NCBI GenBank assembly: GCA_013115135.1
Contig: JABANP010000346.1
Span: forward strand, 1-55,491
Reading direction: 5' to 3'
Source of the DNA: Perkinsus olseni
Lineage: Eukaryota; Perkinsozoa; Perkinsida; Perkinsidae
DNA: 55,491 bases
The translations under genes were made by a program, and so were the position numbers. The notes beneath the pieces are model-generated. The model had not been told where the DNA came from. It ran no database searches and saw nothing but the letters and a program-made list of their open reading frames with translations. Positions 38,963 through 53,784 of the stretch are shown piece by piece (position 1 is the stretch's first letter; each line of letters opens with the position of its first letter).

Positions 38963-40990
38963 ATGCGGCCGAGTTGCCAACTGGCAGTTCGGCCACGCCG
39001 GTCCACGCGAGAATTTCGTACAACGGGCATTTCGCGTCGGAGAGGAACGACCTCTGCAAAGGCTCGGCCTACTGATGCTCGGCGGAACCCACCTTCATTT
39101 TAGCGTCTTCAACCGTCCTGAGAAGCAAGCCGGCAATCTCCGGTTGGCCAGGGACGATCTCGTCCTTCAAGGCTCGCGCGTAGAAACTGGCTGAGATGAG
39201 AGGAGGGCAGTGGCAATGGAAGGAGCGTGCGTTTCTTTTGAACAAGTTCGACTAATTTTCATTTCTCGCCGCCTAACACGAATTTGGAGAAATAGAGTTT
39301 AACAGAGTATAGATATCATCTTGATACATCACTTGTTGATTCGAAACGGTCATATTCGAAACTGTTACTGATATATCAAAACGAGCGGAAAAAATCCCCC
39401 ATCTTAGATGCTCACCGACTTAGCTGCGTCCGAGCGGAGGCAACAACACGGTTGAGTCACACATACCTGTGGCAACGCCATCGCACTGCCTTAGTGGATT
39501 CATGAACTGATCTACTCATTCCCGGAACGAGCTCACGTCAGGTAAATACTGTTGATGAACTCAATCGGCATGGATGTGACACCGAACGTCCTTGAGAGGC
39601 CATACAAGCCTCTGCAGTGGCAACTGAAGCGAGCTGGGATCTCACCCAGCACATTCAGGTAGGTCTCTCGTTGTGTACTCAGAAGCTCTGAGCTGGAGGC
39701 CTCCACAGACGACTGAGAGCCTAAGTCCTCTGTCGAGTTTAGCGCCGCTAAGGACTTCCGGAATGTGGGATCTACGAACGTGACATATCGACATGTCAGG
39801 AACTGCTCACGCTACTCGGTTTGTAATGATAGAGTTGCCCTCCAGTGATGCTCGACTGGTGCTGCAACAAGCAGTTCAACACAGCCTCTGGCTGAGCATG
39901 AAGATACCTCCACGTGCTGGGACACAGCTCTTCCACTGGGCCTAGGGGACAACCAAGAGGAGATTTGGTTCTTCTGGCATACCAGTCGGTCCATCTCCGT
40001 AGATTGTGCCGCGCAGTCGAGCTCTCACAGCTTCCATTTTGATCACTACGGAGAACTGAATCGACATGAGGTAGTTCGTCCGGTGCTTCTCACCGTGCAA
40101 CTTACTTGTGGATGGGAGAGACCGAGGAAGTCTACTAGAGGTCCACAGGTCATCGCATTAACGATCAAACTCATCCATGCTAGGCCTGAGCATATAAAAT
40201 CATACCATTTCCTGGGACTAGATTACAGGAGAGTTCACGGAAACGACATGTTTGAACTTTTTAACACTTGCACTACTCAGGAGATCAGTATATCCTCCAC
40301 CCGTGCGCCACGGAAAAATTCGAACACGGTTGAATCAACGCAACTTGAGCACACGCTGAGCCTGGCTTGTTCAGCCAGCCTCCATGATAAACAGTCTTGC
40401 GCTATCAGCATCCGGTGGTTCTGTCAAGCACCAGAGGCACTGCAAGCCAACTAGTGTGCCACGAAAGTGTATTCTGCCAATTGCTCCGCTCCGTCTCCGC
40501 GACGATTACTGCTTGAGCTCATCATTCACCGGTTAGAGTTAACCAGCTTGAATTCCGAGTTGGTTGGCATTAGTGACTTTCTCCATCCTATAGATAAAGT
40601 TACTCATTCCCCCTGTCCATATGTAAGCCAGAGTTCGAATAAAGATGGCTTCTAGCTTCTAGCCGCTGCGTCTGCGGCGCAGACTCTGCGCTGTGTGCGG
40701 CAAGTCTCGCTGTCTCACGTTGCCCCTCGTCCACGCCACCCACATGTACAGGGGCCAGGGAATGCCGCAGGTGCTCAGTGTGTAGCCTCCTTCCATTATC
40801 TTGCTGATTTGATTGCATTCGACACTGGACTTTTAGTATGATCCCTCGGGCTAGTTCCGACCAGCTCTTCAGCATGATGCCAATTCGGTGGTATCCAGGT
40901 CACCTCCACCAGGTTTCCACCTTGCGGGGCGAGCACACGGGCATTGGCATGCTCAATCCCGTCACATGCTTCGACCTGCCATCCACATCA
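38963..40990. other. Region without a supported gene
   Basis: Two frames are open longer than average: plus 40083-40454 (123 residues, start MLLTVQLTCGW) and minus 40600-40875 (91 residues). Neither shows a domain, a signal peptide or good splice context, so neither is called. Confidence 0.4.
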
Positions 40991-43900
40991 CTGGTCGAAC
41001 AACCCTGAACAAAGTGCTAGGAGTGTCATCCTTCGATAGGAGGCGGGCCCCTGCGGGAAAATGTTCTCCCGTTGCTGGCTGTAACGTGGCCGGGCGTCTG
41101 ACGAGACACTAGCACGGAAGGCAAGGACCAACCGAAGGTTTCTGTGACAGAAATTCTGTCTCACACCCCTAGCCAAAAGAGCCTCCGTAAACTCTGCAGC
41201 CGTCATCCTGCAGGTTACACATGTTGTGTGATCCAACTTAACCGTAGCCTGAGTCACTCGTGATAAACATGATAAACATGAGCTAGTGGCAGGCCCAAGT
41301 ATCAAGAAACTCCAGCCATTCTCCCGAGGAATGATGACAACTATGACCGTACTATAGCTCGCGGACGATCGTCCAACTCTCGGTCGCGTCCAAAGAAGCG
41401 GGCCCGATTCCCGAACAGTTTGATCACCTCCATAATAGAAGAAGACTTGAGTAGCTTGGTCCTCATCGAGGAAAGTCGAACGGGACAGCGAGACGGCCAA
41501 AGCCATGGACACCCCTCCTGAGAAGAAGACAAGTTTGCAGATTCGAAAAAGAACTTGCCAGCCACCTCGCAGACCGCCGCTCCACGCTGATAGCGTGAGC
41601 TCCCTCCATGAGTATCTTATAATCGATAGGTCCCCGGTTCTATCCCCACAAGCAGCTAACACTTAGCTACTACTTCTCGCCGACCGCATTAATCAGAGGG
41701 GATAAGGTGAAGACCATGATAGCTCGGCTAGCGATGGTTGCAATATACAACACCAACAACCTGAATGCAACGGAAATCACCAGAAACGCTGTTTGCCAGG
41801 AAGAAGTCCAAGTCGACACCGTCATATTTTTAACGATTGTGCTACGACACATTCTCTGTCTCCCGCCAAGCTGTGCTACATTCTATGGCATACTATGGCA
41901 TACTATGGCATAGTTTCTGTAACAAGTATAAGTGTAACTCATCCCTCAAGTTAAGTGGCTGGCGTTAACAAGCTACACACTCACCACAGGAATTCTATCG
42001 GCTGCGCACGATAGCAGGCATCCCCGAAAAGGACTCCACCCAGGAAGAAGACGACCGCGTTCGACACGAACTCCATCACCGACCAGAACGAATCGACAGC
42101 CTCGCTGCTTATTAACAGCGGCCGCATCCTGAGGATAATAATTTCGTGGCGCGCGGTAATTTCCATCGTGCTCACCTCCAAGAGAGTATCATGCCAGCTG
42201 TGAAGGTCGTGATGACCCCAGACATCCCGAAGTAGACCTCCGCGATGAAGAAGGAGGCGTAGGCCGTAACTAGCGTTATGGTGGTCTGTAGCGTCAGGTC
42301 ATACTGACCGAACCTATCCCATAATTTCGTGGCGCGTGACGCTCACTGAGCGGACGGCTGCAATAGTAGAAGGAAGAGAATGCTCATAGCGATCAACGGC
42401 GTGCGGGTGGCTGACGGGAATAGTGTTGAAGTAAACAGCGGCGTCAGGTTGAATGATACCTGTTGCTGATGTGTGCCAAGGCAGTGAGTCCGTGCATGCC
42501 AAGTAGCATACCGAGTGATGCCGATCCAATCACAGCACGGACCACATACACAGCAATATCGACTGAAGGGAGAGAGCCACGGATCAAATCGATCAGCAGG
42601 GCGGGCGCGATAGGCAAAACTCATCTCCCCTCGTTTGGCATACGTGGTCCGTATGGTGAGACTTGATCATCCAGCTCGGTCTTGGCCACCGAGTATAGCA
42701 CGATGAGCATCCCATCGCCTAACAGGCTCTCCGTCTCCATCAAGGTCTTCAAACGCTGGGTGGCTGAGACCAACACACCGGTGATGGACCGGACACACTA
42801 ATCGATCACGCGATCGATAACGACCGATGGCTCCTAGTCTGCCAAAATTGGGACGCTCCAGCATAACAAAAAAGATTGTAGGTACAAAATCGTTCAACAG
42901 CATCTCAATGCTCCACCCGCGAAGCCTCCACGACCCAAACAGCGAAGATAATCAGCCGCGATGGCGATGAAAGGCAAAGCGCTTATGGCTGCCCTTGCAG
43001 GAATTAATCGTTCAAAAATGGCAGAAAGCAGCTGCCACCAGGACTTGGCTTACATCCGAGAGCCCTGAGTATCCAGATAGCCGCAGTTGGTTCTGTTCCC
43101 GACACAACAGCCCCGAAGCAGACGCTCAAAGCCACCGGCCAGTCACGCGTGGAAGGCAGGAACCTGCTTGACGCCCTTCTGTGGCAAGCCAGCACGACGG
43201 GCGTCTGCCTCACCGCGTGGGTAGAGAGGAGAGGAAGGCCGAGATGAGGAAGCCCAGGGTGGCCATCAGGGCGGCTCTGAGAGTGGGGATCTCAGTTGGA
43301 AAGAAAATTAAGGTGCAAAAATTTCTTACTTACGGCGAGAGAAAGTAAAAGAAAAATCTTTCCTCCAAGACATGGAAAACGGGGCCGTTTTCGCGCTTCC
43401 AGGTAGCGCGTACCAAATTGTGTTACACAGAAGATGATAATGCAGCGGGTAACTCGAGACCACAACAAGACCCGTACTGAACCCCGGTCATGAACATCTC
43501 ATCATACTACCAAAAATAACATCAACCTCAGCGTGCCAAAATAGAGTTCGGAATTTTCAACTAATCTGAAATATTTGGCGAAATGGCGATAATACGACTC
43601 TCGCCAACCTCCTAAAATCTCATCTGCCAGTTTTCTCTCTGCGAAAGGCCCCGATAGTATTAGCCACAAAGAGCGTTAAGGTACTTACTGTAGCAACCCG
43701 CCCCGGACCAGATTGGCGTCGAGGGCAAGGACATCGCCGAACATGAGCATTGGAATGAAGACGAAACACATCAGATGGGGATCCACCGTGAGCCATCTGA
43801 AGCGTCACTCGCCACGAAATTCTATTGAAGAATCCTCACGTTTGGATGCTGTCGCCCAGCACACCCCACCGATGCAGCGGCACATGATGAATTAGTACAG

Positions 43901-44253
43901 CTAGTAACTGGATCACAATCGATCACGTGATCGATTTGGAGTATCTTACCATGCCCAGCTTGAAGACGGCGACTGTTGGAGGGAGAAACTTGACCAAATT
44001 GGCACAGACCCAACAGAGAAAGATTCCGCCGCTCACCGCGAGGATGATGAACCTTATCGAACAGCAACCATCAGACGATCAAGAAATTCGCGTTGAGGAA
44101 ATGCAAGAAGTTGCAAGCTTGCAAGATTCCGTCAAACTCACAGGATCGGAAAGTGCTGTCCTTCAGTTCTCTCAGCCTCTCCAACTTGTTTAGCCTTTCC
44201 CCCTTTCGAATTTCCGTGCTTCGCTCCGCCTGCTTCCCCCACATTTTTGCCAT
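40988..44253 (-). CDS. Sodium/proton exchanger (NHE, SLC9/CPA1 family), many exons
   Basis: Spliced exons with matching phases give a CPA1 antiporter: to 43950 (AVFKLGM); 43907-43840 (LLAVLIHHVPLHRWGVLG); 43796-43689 (VDPHLMCFVFIPMLMFGD); 43276-43214 (ALMATLGFLISAFLSSL); 43166-43054 (FGAVVSGTEPTAAIWIL); 42763-42663 (LKTLMETESLLGDGMLIVLY); to 42460 (VDIAVYVVRAVIGSASLGML); 42313-42176 (YDLTLQTTITLVTAYASFF and EVYFGMSGVITTFTAGM); 42128-41985 (VSNAVVFFLGGVLFGD); to 41674 (YIATIASRAIMVFTLSPLI); then GGVSMALAVSLSRSTFLDED near 41500. These are the usual transmembrane segments in order. ESLLND of typical NHEs is ESLLGD here, and the ATDP motif is GTEP. The N-terminus (perhaps ATG 44253) and the C-terminal tail are unsettled. 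It should exchange Na+ or another cation for H+ across a membrane. Confidence 0.8.
41583..41651 (+). repeat. tRNA-like segment in an exchanger intron
   Basis: On the plus strand GCTGATAGCGTGAGC (A-box-like) precedes GGTCCCCGGTTCTATCCCC (B-box-like), spaced as in a tRNA. It lies antisense in the intron after the exon ending at 41674 and resembles the segment at 46091-46190. Confidence 0.5.
42140..42156 (+). repeat. Intron-associated motif in exchanger intron
   Basis: AATTTCGTGGCGCGCGG lies inside the 47-base intron between exons 42313-42176 and 42128-41985, antisense to the gene. Confidence 0.75.
42323..42341 (+). repeat. Intron-associated motif in exchanger intron
   Basis: AATTTCGTGGCGCGTGACG lies near the acceptor end of the intron before the exon starting at 42313, antisense to the gene. 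Confidence 0.75.
43803..43821 (-). repeat. Intron-associated motif in exchanger intron
   Basis: On the minus strand AATTTCGTGGCGAGTGACG fills the 3' half of the 43-base intron before the exon starting at 43796, sense to the gene. Confidence 0.75.
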
Positions 44254-44592
44254 GATCAGTCAACTCGGCATGCAGCTGTTGTATGACCCTGTCGTGTTGT
44301 GCCTCCGCTGAGGACTACAAAAGACGACGACCGTCACGAGCGCACAAAAAAGGATTCTTCTTTTGATGCTCTTCCGAGCAGCCCTGTGCACTGTCTACGT
44401 CACACAATTGACCTCTCTGGATTGGTAGGGTGGGAAAGGGCACCGTCTGGCATCGCGCTACTGTCTACATGAGTTTATGTAACAAACCACAATTTAACTG
44501 TGTGCTCACTAGCTTTATCATACCAGTGTCCCGTCATTAACTCCAATTCTCTCGACTACTCCTCACTCTATCTCGTTCGCTATGAGCCCAAT

Positions 44593-45291
44593 CTACTCAT
44601 GTTGCGTTCTACTACTACATCCCCTACAACGAGATAGTGCACATCGATGGGCGCGTTGAAGCCAGAACGCCGCACGAGGCCGCCGCTTCTGGCATGCCGA
44701 TGCTTCCAAATCCAGGCTCACCCGCGCTCTAGTGACGAGGTCCTTATACAACTCCTCCCCAACCACCACCGATGGGGCTTCCTCGGTCTCATAAAAGTTG
44801 CCATTGGACGTCGTCGCTGAAGGCAAGAAAACGGTCCTTGGCTGGACGACACACCCATTCTTCTCTCTGCAAGGTGGAAATGCACCGAAGCACGAAATAA
44901 AGTAATCGATACACTCCGTGTGTCGAAGGAAAATCCACGGTAGTCCGCCGCAGGAGACAATCGTGTGTATGCGTGCGGGGCGGTGTACGGTCATTTTTCC
45001 CAGTTTTTATAGAATTTTACTCAGTACTCCACAATCTTTTGGAATAAAGAAGAGAAGAGTTAACCTCGCCTTAAGTAAGGGGTTGCAATCTGTTTTTTCG
45101 ACACGCTCGTCGCCCGCGATGATCTTAAAAAATGTGACAGTTGCCGTGAAGTGCCATAACAAGGTTAACCCCTTACCTGCTTGGAGACAGAGCTTATCAG
45201 GGAGGGCCTCGCCAATGTCAACCAGCTGGACGACAGGATTCTCCTCCGCAACACCATGCCATACCAGTGCAGCAGAGAGAGGGAGGCGCAT
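44593..45291 (-). CDS. Unrecognised gene, two or more exons
   Basis: The ATG at 45291 starts MRLPLSAALVWHGVAEENPV and DKLCLQA, followed by a GTAAGG donor. After short introns the frame at 44994-44593 (MTVHRPARIHTIVSCGG...) continues with a Cys-containing region and an acidic segment (SVVVGEELYKDLVTRARV). Whether both belong to one gene is not certain; the lower ORF has its own ATG. No domain is recognised. Confidence 0.4.
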
Positions 45292-45731
45292 CTGGAAGTT
45301 GCGGAAAAGTTGGTATCAATAATCTGCACGCATGAACACAACACCGGTCATTAAGAAAGTTGATCAATATTGCACTAGTAGTGTATCATCATAATCGTCA
45401 TCCGTTGGGCAGTCTGACCCTCTTCGCGCTCGGCCGCTGCGACGATGAGTCCCCCCTTCCCGTCTTGTATAACGATGCCGCACCTTGACGAACAGAAAGA
45501 TACGTATCTTTCGACCTCTTTTATATCCTTCAATGGTCAACCCAAGATATGCGAGAAAATCCTCTATTCCCAGAAAATCGCACGCGTGCTCAACAGTATC
45601 ATCAACTTCCCCAAGACCAGAGCCAGCGAAATATTTTCGAAAATCCCTCTGAAAAAAACCGTAATTTTACGTAAACTTCTCCACTTCCTCGCACCATCTG
45701 CTACATCATCCCCAACCCCACAAGGAATCTT

Positions 45732-48697
<2,966 letters not shown>

Positions 48698-49086
48698 CCA
48701 CAGCCACCGCCAGCAGACGCACTTGGAAGGGGAAGGGAAGTCAAAGAGTGCCACTAAAATCTCACAGCTCGCGGACGGAGAAGCCAACGAGAAAGGCGAC
48801 CCGGATCGATAAAGTTGATGATGATGGAAAGATACGCTTACTCGAGATAAAACTAAAACTCGTACGTCACATTCAATACCGATGGGACAAATCTGAAAAC
48901 GTCGAAAAATCCATACCACAAATCGCCCAACTCTCGCCTCCATTTCCGCACTATCAATGCAACTTTGCACCTTAACGAAAAGTACAACAAGAATATCATA
49001 TTATACGGATATATACAGCAGTACGACCACAGAGTATCCTGAGGTTACCCTGGCAAGATACAGAATAGGTCAAGTTGAGTAACACC

Positions 49087-50430
49087 TCACTTCCTTCGCC
49101 TCCGATGGTGATGAGGCTTCTTAAACATCATAAAATCCTCCAACTCCCCCAACAGCCGCGCGTCCCTCCGTCCACCAGACGCAGCCGACGACGACGTTCT
49201 CTCACGATCAACTTGGAAATAATTTTCATTAACCTTCTTCTCTGGGGACTCCTCAGGACGATCAATAACAGCTAGGAAGCACCGGTCCAAGGCGTCTTCC
49301 TTTTTTCCCATTTTTCTATCAATTTCTTCCTCCCGACTCATCCGTTTTCTCTTGCTCTCCCTCAGCGTCTCCACCACAGTATTAGTAACTTTATTAAACG
49401 ACATGCAGTAGTCAGGCACGTCACAAACTCCAATCTCATTCAACGATTTTTCTATCAGATCTCGCAAGTCATTAATATCTTCCGCACCTTCAACTATCGG
49501 ACCTTGAGCGACCGTCAAGATTCCCAAAGATACACGAAAAATCACGCAAATTCCATAAGTCATGTAAAAATCCCAAACTCGAACCGAGACTTCCACAGGT
49601 AAGGTCGCCGTGAACAAGCACAGAAACCAAGATACCGCCAAAAACGAAAATTCGTCGAAACTTCTTCCCTCCTCTTCCAACGCGCCACACAACCCCTTCA
49701 CGTTCTGCTTCGCGAGCTCCTCCAAAACCAATCGGTCAACGATAGCTCCCTTCAAACTAGTATAATAATCTGGCGGCATCGACCCATCTTCAACCAAAGC
49801 ACACAGACAGCAAAACGCAACCTCTTCCGAACAGACCTCCAGTAGCAGCGCTCCTATGTAGCTCAAACCCTGGCAATACCCAACCATAGGGTTCCTCAGT
49901 GAATACGCTCGTAAAATCCTCCCCAGAATCTTCGCTCCGCCTTTTTTCCGCCATTCTTTTTCACCGCAAAACGTCCGAGATACGTCCAAATCGATCAGCT
50001 CGGCGTAGTCGCCATCAACCCCCAGCAAGCTGCAGTACCCAGGATTCCTATCGCGAGCCACAGCGCTCCCTCCAGACAGCCAAAACCACGCTCCTTCCCT
50101 CACCGACCGCGGTATACCCTTCCTCACCAGCCGTTGAACGACCGGAGTCGGGATGGCGGAATTAGTTGTAATATAATGATCCAAGATACTACCCCATCGG
50201 CACTCCAAACAAGGGCAACCTCGAATGTGCAACGCGCTGGCTTCACTCGGAAGGTCGGGGAGAATCTTTAGAAGACGATCAAATGCCCGGAGGAGCTTGC
50301 CGGGGTACGTATCTGAGAACCCCGCATCACAGAGATGATTTTCGAAGCTCGTCCGACAGTCAGATTCAAGACAGATCATCATCATCATCATCACCAACAC
50401 ACCCGTTGCCACTACGAATGGATTTTTCAT
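49087..50430 (-). CDS. TBC-domain Rab GTPase-activating protein
   Basis: The TBC fold is clear and intact. RKGIPRSVREGAWFWLSG opens the domain. The arginine finger is in LIDLDVSRTF (consensus IxxDxxR), and the glutamine finger in MVGYCQGLSYIGALLL (consensus YCQG). Later helices appear as WDFYMTYGICVIFRVSLGIL. Such proteins speed GTP hydrolysis by Rab GTPases and so switch off membrane-traffic steps. After the domain the tail is charged (SKRKRMSREEEIDRKMGKK) and ends in HHHRRRRK. I prefer the Met at 50430 or the Met run near 50385; the frame is open to 50508. It is a single exon; an upstream exon cannot be excluded. Confidence 0.9.
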   Translation of the reverse strand: MKNPFVVATGVLVMMMMMICLESDCRTSFENHLCDAGFSDTYPGKLLRAFDRLLKILPDLPSEASALHIRGCPCLECRWGSILDHYITTNSAIPTPVVQRLVRKGIPRSVREGAWFWLSGGSAVARDRNPGYCSLLGVDGDYAELIDLDVSRTFCGEKEWRKKGGAKILGRILRAYSLRNPMVGYCQGLSYIGALLLEVCSEEVAFCCLCALVEDGSMPPDYYTSLKGAIVDRLVLEELAKQNVKGLCGALEEEGRSFDEFSFLAVSWFLCLFTATLPVEVSVRVWDFYMTYGICVIFRVSLGILTVAQGPIVEGAEDINDLRDLIEKSLNEIGVCDVPDYCMSFNKVTNTVVETLRESKRKRMSREEEIDRKMGKKEDALDRCFLAVIDRPEESPEKKVNENYFQVDRERTSSSAASGGRRDARLLGELEDFMMFKKPHHHRRRRK

Positions 50431-50809
50431 CCGAGAACTGCTGTTATAACGAGAAAACAATTTTCTGTGATTACTTGGGACTTCTGATTTTTCGATCAGA
50501 ATCGTCACCGTCGCCCTTTCACCAGTGTCGAAAAACTTCTCACGGAGACTTTAAAACCCCCAGCGAGAAAAACTTCCATCAATTCCAAAGGCGAAGCGCA
50601 ACCACGACATGACCCTCAAAAATATCAGCCCAAAGTTCAATTTAATAAAACATCCTCAAGTCACACTCCTCACTTGGCAGCCCGGAAAATCAATATCCAA
50701 GATCTGTTATCATAACAGGGAATGAAAAAGTCGAGAATTCGACAGCAATGCTCCAAAAAAGCCGAATAAAACCGAATTTCCGAGCGCCGTCACTCCTGCA
50801 AAAAAACTG

Positions 50810-51175
50810 TTATTTCAGGCCTTCCTCCCTGCTACTACTTTTTATAATCTCCACCGCATCGAGCTCGGCATCAACTCCCAAATCCGCACACCATCTCACA
50901 AAGATGAATACTCCATCAACCAAGCCGTGAAAGGTCCGTCGACCAGCTCCCGCGAAGGCCATGAATTCTCTCAGAAATTTCCCGTTATTTTCCGCACAAA
51001 TTTTCCCGAATTTTTCCGCGAAAACATCCGCTCCCTCTGCCATCGTCTGCAGCTCCCCCGGCACCGGTCGGTCTCCAAAATACTCAAACACTTTCCGGAC
51101 AACTTCAATCGGTTCAAGATCGTCATGCGCATGCGTGCAAAGATTCATCGGCGTGGATGAAGAAAAAGCGTCCGC
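50810..51175 (-). CDS. Unrecognised small alpha-helical protein
   Basis: From the Met at 51175 (MADAFSSSTPMNLCTHAHDD) the ORF gives 121 residues with amphipathic helices (IEVVRKVFEYFGDRPV, ELDAVEIIKSSSREEGL). It is acidic, intact and followed by another small gene on the same strand. No domain is recognised. Confidence 0.5.
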   Translation of the reverse strand, partial: ADAFSSSTPMNLCTHAHDDLEPIEVVRKVFEYFGDRPVPGELQTMAEGADVFAEKFGKICAENNGKFLREFMAFAGAGRRTFHGLVDGVFIFVRWCADLGVDAELDAVEIIKSSSREEGLK

Positions 51176-51765
51176 CATCAGAAAGAAAACAATCCTGAAA
51201 GTACGCAAAGGAAAATCGATGCGTCCGGAAATTTACCGAAAAAAATACCACATGAAACTCGTGGACACCATGGGCTGGGAAAAAATCCCGATCGCTTTCT
51301 GAAATGGTTTCTTTCTGAAATTTACAGAAAATTTTTAGAGCACGTTCGTCAAATTTGCACGACGCGAGCTATGGAAGCTGTCCAAGATGACAGTGATGCC
51401 GATCCATTACTATTTCTGATTTGGTGGAGATTTGGTATAATAAATATAATAATCCAAACTATGCGGATTCCTCATAAAACTGCCAACGCTATCATCGAGC
51501 CAAGGTGAATGCTACGAAAATTTCGTCCAAATTTCACAAAAATTCCGACTTTCAAATTCTGACTATTCGAGGCACACTAAATTTCGAATTTCCCGAAAAA
51601 GTACGGAAAAGTCCGTAAATGAGTATCATCGGAATTGTGAGCCTCTCCAGCCACTCGATAAGGATTCACACACAACCCGACCATAGCACAGTAGAAACGT
51701 TTCGTAAGAGTAAGGAACATCGTTAACTATACACACCAACCCAACCTATTTCGTATCTTGCACGC

Positions 51766-52140
51766 TCAAGCTTTGGATATCATCTCTCTCCGTACAATCT
51801 CCCTCACTTTCCCCATCCGTTCACCACATCCTTCCCTTTCCAACTCATCAAACAAATCATCAAATTCCTCTTCGTCGTCGCTTCCCGTCGTAATTGCTAC
51901 CACAATTTCGTCAATTTTCGAAGATACTTTTCTGCTTCGCTCCGCTAAGATATCATCGGCCGCCGAAACTGCCAATCTTTTCATATCTCCAGCCAAACTC
52001 CCGATCGCTCCTATCAATTCCTCCGCGCTCTCGACGAGAAATAAATCATCATCACCATCAAAGTCCAACACGTCGTCTTCCTCGTCGACTAATTCAGGAG
52101 CCTCTGAGAACCAGCGAAAATACATAAAAATTTTGAACAT
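51766..52140 (-). CDS. Unrecognised small acidic protein
   Basis: A 124-residue ORF with two acidic clusters (VDEEDDVLDFDGDDD, SDDEEEFDDLFDELE) around a helical centre (ELIGAIGSLAGDMKRLAV). The start may lie further upstream through splicing, since MFKIFMYFRWFSEAP is unlike a usual N-terminus. It has a similar size and strand to its neighbours, but no shared motif. Confidence 0.45.
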   Translation of the reverse strand: MFKIFMYFRWFSEAPELVDEEDDVLDFDGDDDLFLVESAEELIGAIGSLAGDMKRLAVSAADDILAERSRKVSSKIDEIVVAITTGSDDEEEFDDLFDELEREGCGERMGKVREIVRREMISKA

Positions 52141-52481
52141 AAAAATGACTTTCTGTATTATAGAACGCCTCTTGGAATAGTATACAAAACGGTTTTCAAT
52201 AATATACTATCCAAAAGATAAGTATTCCAGAAAAATGAATTCAATTCCTTTGCTCGTTCCCCGTGAGTGTAACAGTTTTATTTTAATACTATTTTCAATT
52301 TTCTACATGACAACTGAAACTATACCGCACCTTAGACAATCTCATGTATTACTAATACAAGAAACTGGATATCACTACGTTATATAGTTGGCGACCAAAT
52401 ATATTTTTACAAAAATAAATTACAATTTACACAATCTTAAGTATTCCTACACATACTCAGACGATAATGTGTATCACTACA

Positions 52482-52829
52482 TCACACAGATGTGAGCGAA
52501 TGGAAAATGAAAGATATTTGTTCCCTTTCCGATACCATCTTCCGAGTACTACCCTCTTCCGTTTTCTTCCCCTCTTTAGCCCTTTCGAGCGAGGATTCTA
52601 GCTCATCTTGCGCATCTTGCATACACTTGATATTCCTTATCACAATCTTCCGACAGGCACTCGAAGGCTCCAAGGACATCTTTTTGACCCGCTGGATTCT
52701 CTCCAGCAACGCGCCACCTGAAGGAAGTTCTCGCGCGCCACAAAACTCGGTCGATCGAAGGAAGTCCACGGCCAACGCGATGATGATTCTAAAGCGAAGG
52801 ACAGGTATTTTCACCATTCGAAAATCCAT
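52482..52829 (-). CDS. Small putative secreted protein
   Basis: A 115-residue ORF whose N-terminus is hydrophobic (VLRFRIIIALAVDFLRS) and could be a signal peptide. A Lys/Glu/Ser-rich helical region follows (DAQDELESSLERAKEGKK) with three Cys. No family is recognised. Confidence 0.5.
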   Translation of the reverse strand: MDFRMVKIPVLRFRIIIALAVDFLRSTEFCGARELPSGGALLERIQRVKKMSLEPSSACRKIVIRNIKCMQDAQDELESSLERAKEGKKTEEGSTRKMVSEREQISFIFHSLTSV

Positions 52830-52929
52830 AATTTGCCTTCAATACCAATTTTTTCCGAAATTATCAATTGTGGCTTCCTCTGTGATTGCGGAGACAACCG
52901 CAGCACAGCACAGCCCGTCATCAGTCTAA

Positions 52930-53784
52930 TTTGTATGACATGCTTCTGCCTAGAGAATCATCAAACATGCTGAGCATACACTAATTCCGAGCAAAAGTCA
53001 ATCTCTGAACCAGCTACGCTCCGCTGTGAAAATTTTTGTCACCCATTTTCATCGGAGAGAGGTGGGAGCAGCGCCGGAATTATCACATCCAGCGCTAACC
53101 CAGGTAGCGGCAGATTGAATTTTCGCGTAGTAATGGATTAGTCGCATGAAGATAAATGGGCGAGTATCTTAGGTGGACCCGTGGACACTACAGATCCGGC
53201 TGACAGAAGCCCTGTTTGTGAGAGCTGCTGCGTTGAGGTTGTCCACCTGCTTGTTAATATCATCTCCCAGGGCCGCTACTTCCGCTGTCAAACACTTCCC
53301 TCCTGAAAACGGGACCAAGCTCATATGCTACTAGGCCACGCAGCAGCAGCAACGTTACTCAGTCTGTAGCGACAAGAATAGAGGCTGCTGAAAATCGACC
53401 CTCAAAAGCAATGTGGCCTAACTTTTTTACATGTGGCATTTCCTTCTCTGTGTGAGCTGTGAGTCGGGCATTGGTGACAAGATACGTCACCCGCTTCTAG
53501 GCTCCTTCACCCTCAGTCGAAGACAGGAAATCGACCAATAGTGAGATTCTCATCGGCAAGCAATTTCCCCATAACAGACAAAAGCTCTTCACATAACCCT
53601 ATTAGTAAAATATAGAGTGATAAGGGTTATAGACTATTACCAACGTAAAAGTAGCATGAATCAACACAAAACGCTCAAGCAACAACGAGGATGCGAACCA
53701 GTCCCCTCCTGATGATATCAGACTATCTTCTACCAACTGCCACGTCTCTCAGCCCAAAGTACTCCACTGGCTGTCACGGCAATT
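52930..53784. other. Intergenic, no gene seen
   Basis: No coding exon or notable repeat is supported here. Confidence 0.4.

Noticed and set aside
40083..40454. Plus-strand 123-residue ORF as a gene
   Set aside because: It has no domain, signal peptide or splice context, and its composition looks like non-coding DNA.
43917..43936. AATCGATCACGTGATCGATT palindrome in an exchanger intron
   Set aside because: It is a perfect even palindrome without a central base and is built from GATC/CGAT words, so it does not belong to the one-base-centre class; chance is more likely.
49899..50165. Plus-strand ORF opposite the TBC gene
   Set aside because: It is the antisense shadow of a clear TBC domain and has no domain of its own.
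52725..52745. Another copy of the intron motif (GCGCGCCACAAAACTC)
   Set aside because: It differs in the core and lies inside a small ORF, so it was not counted.
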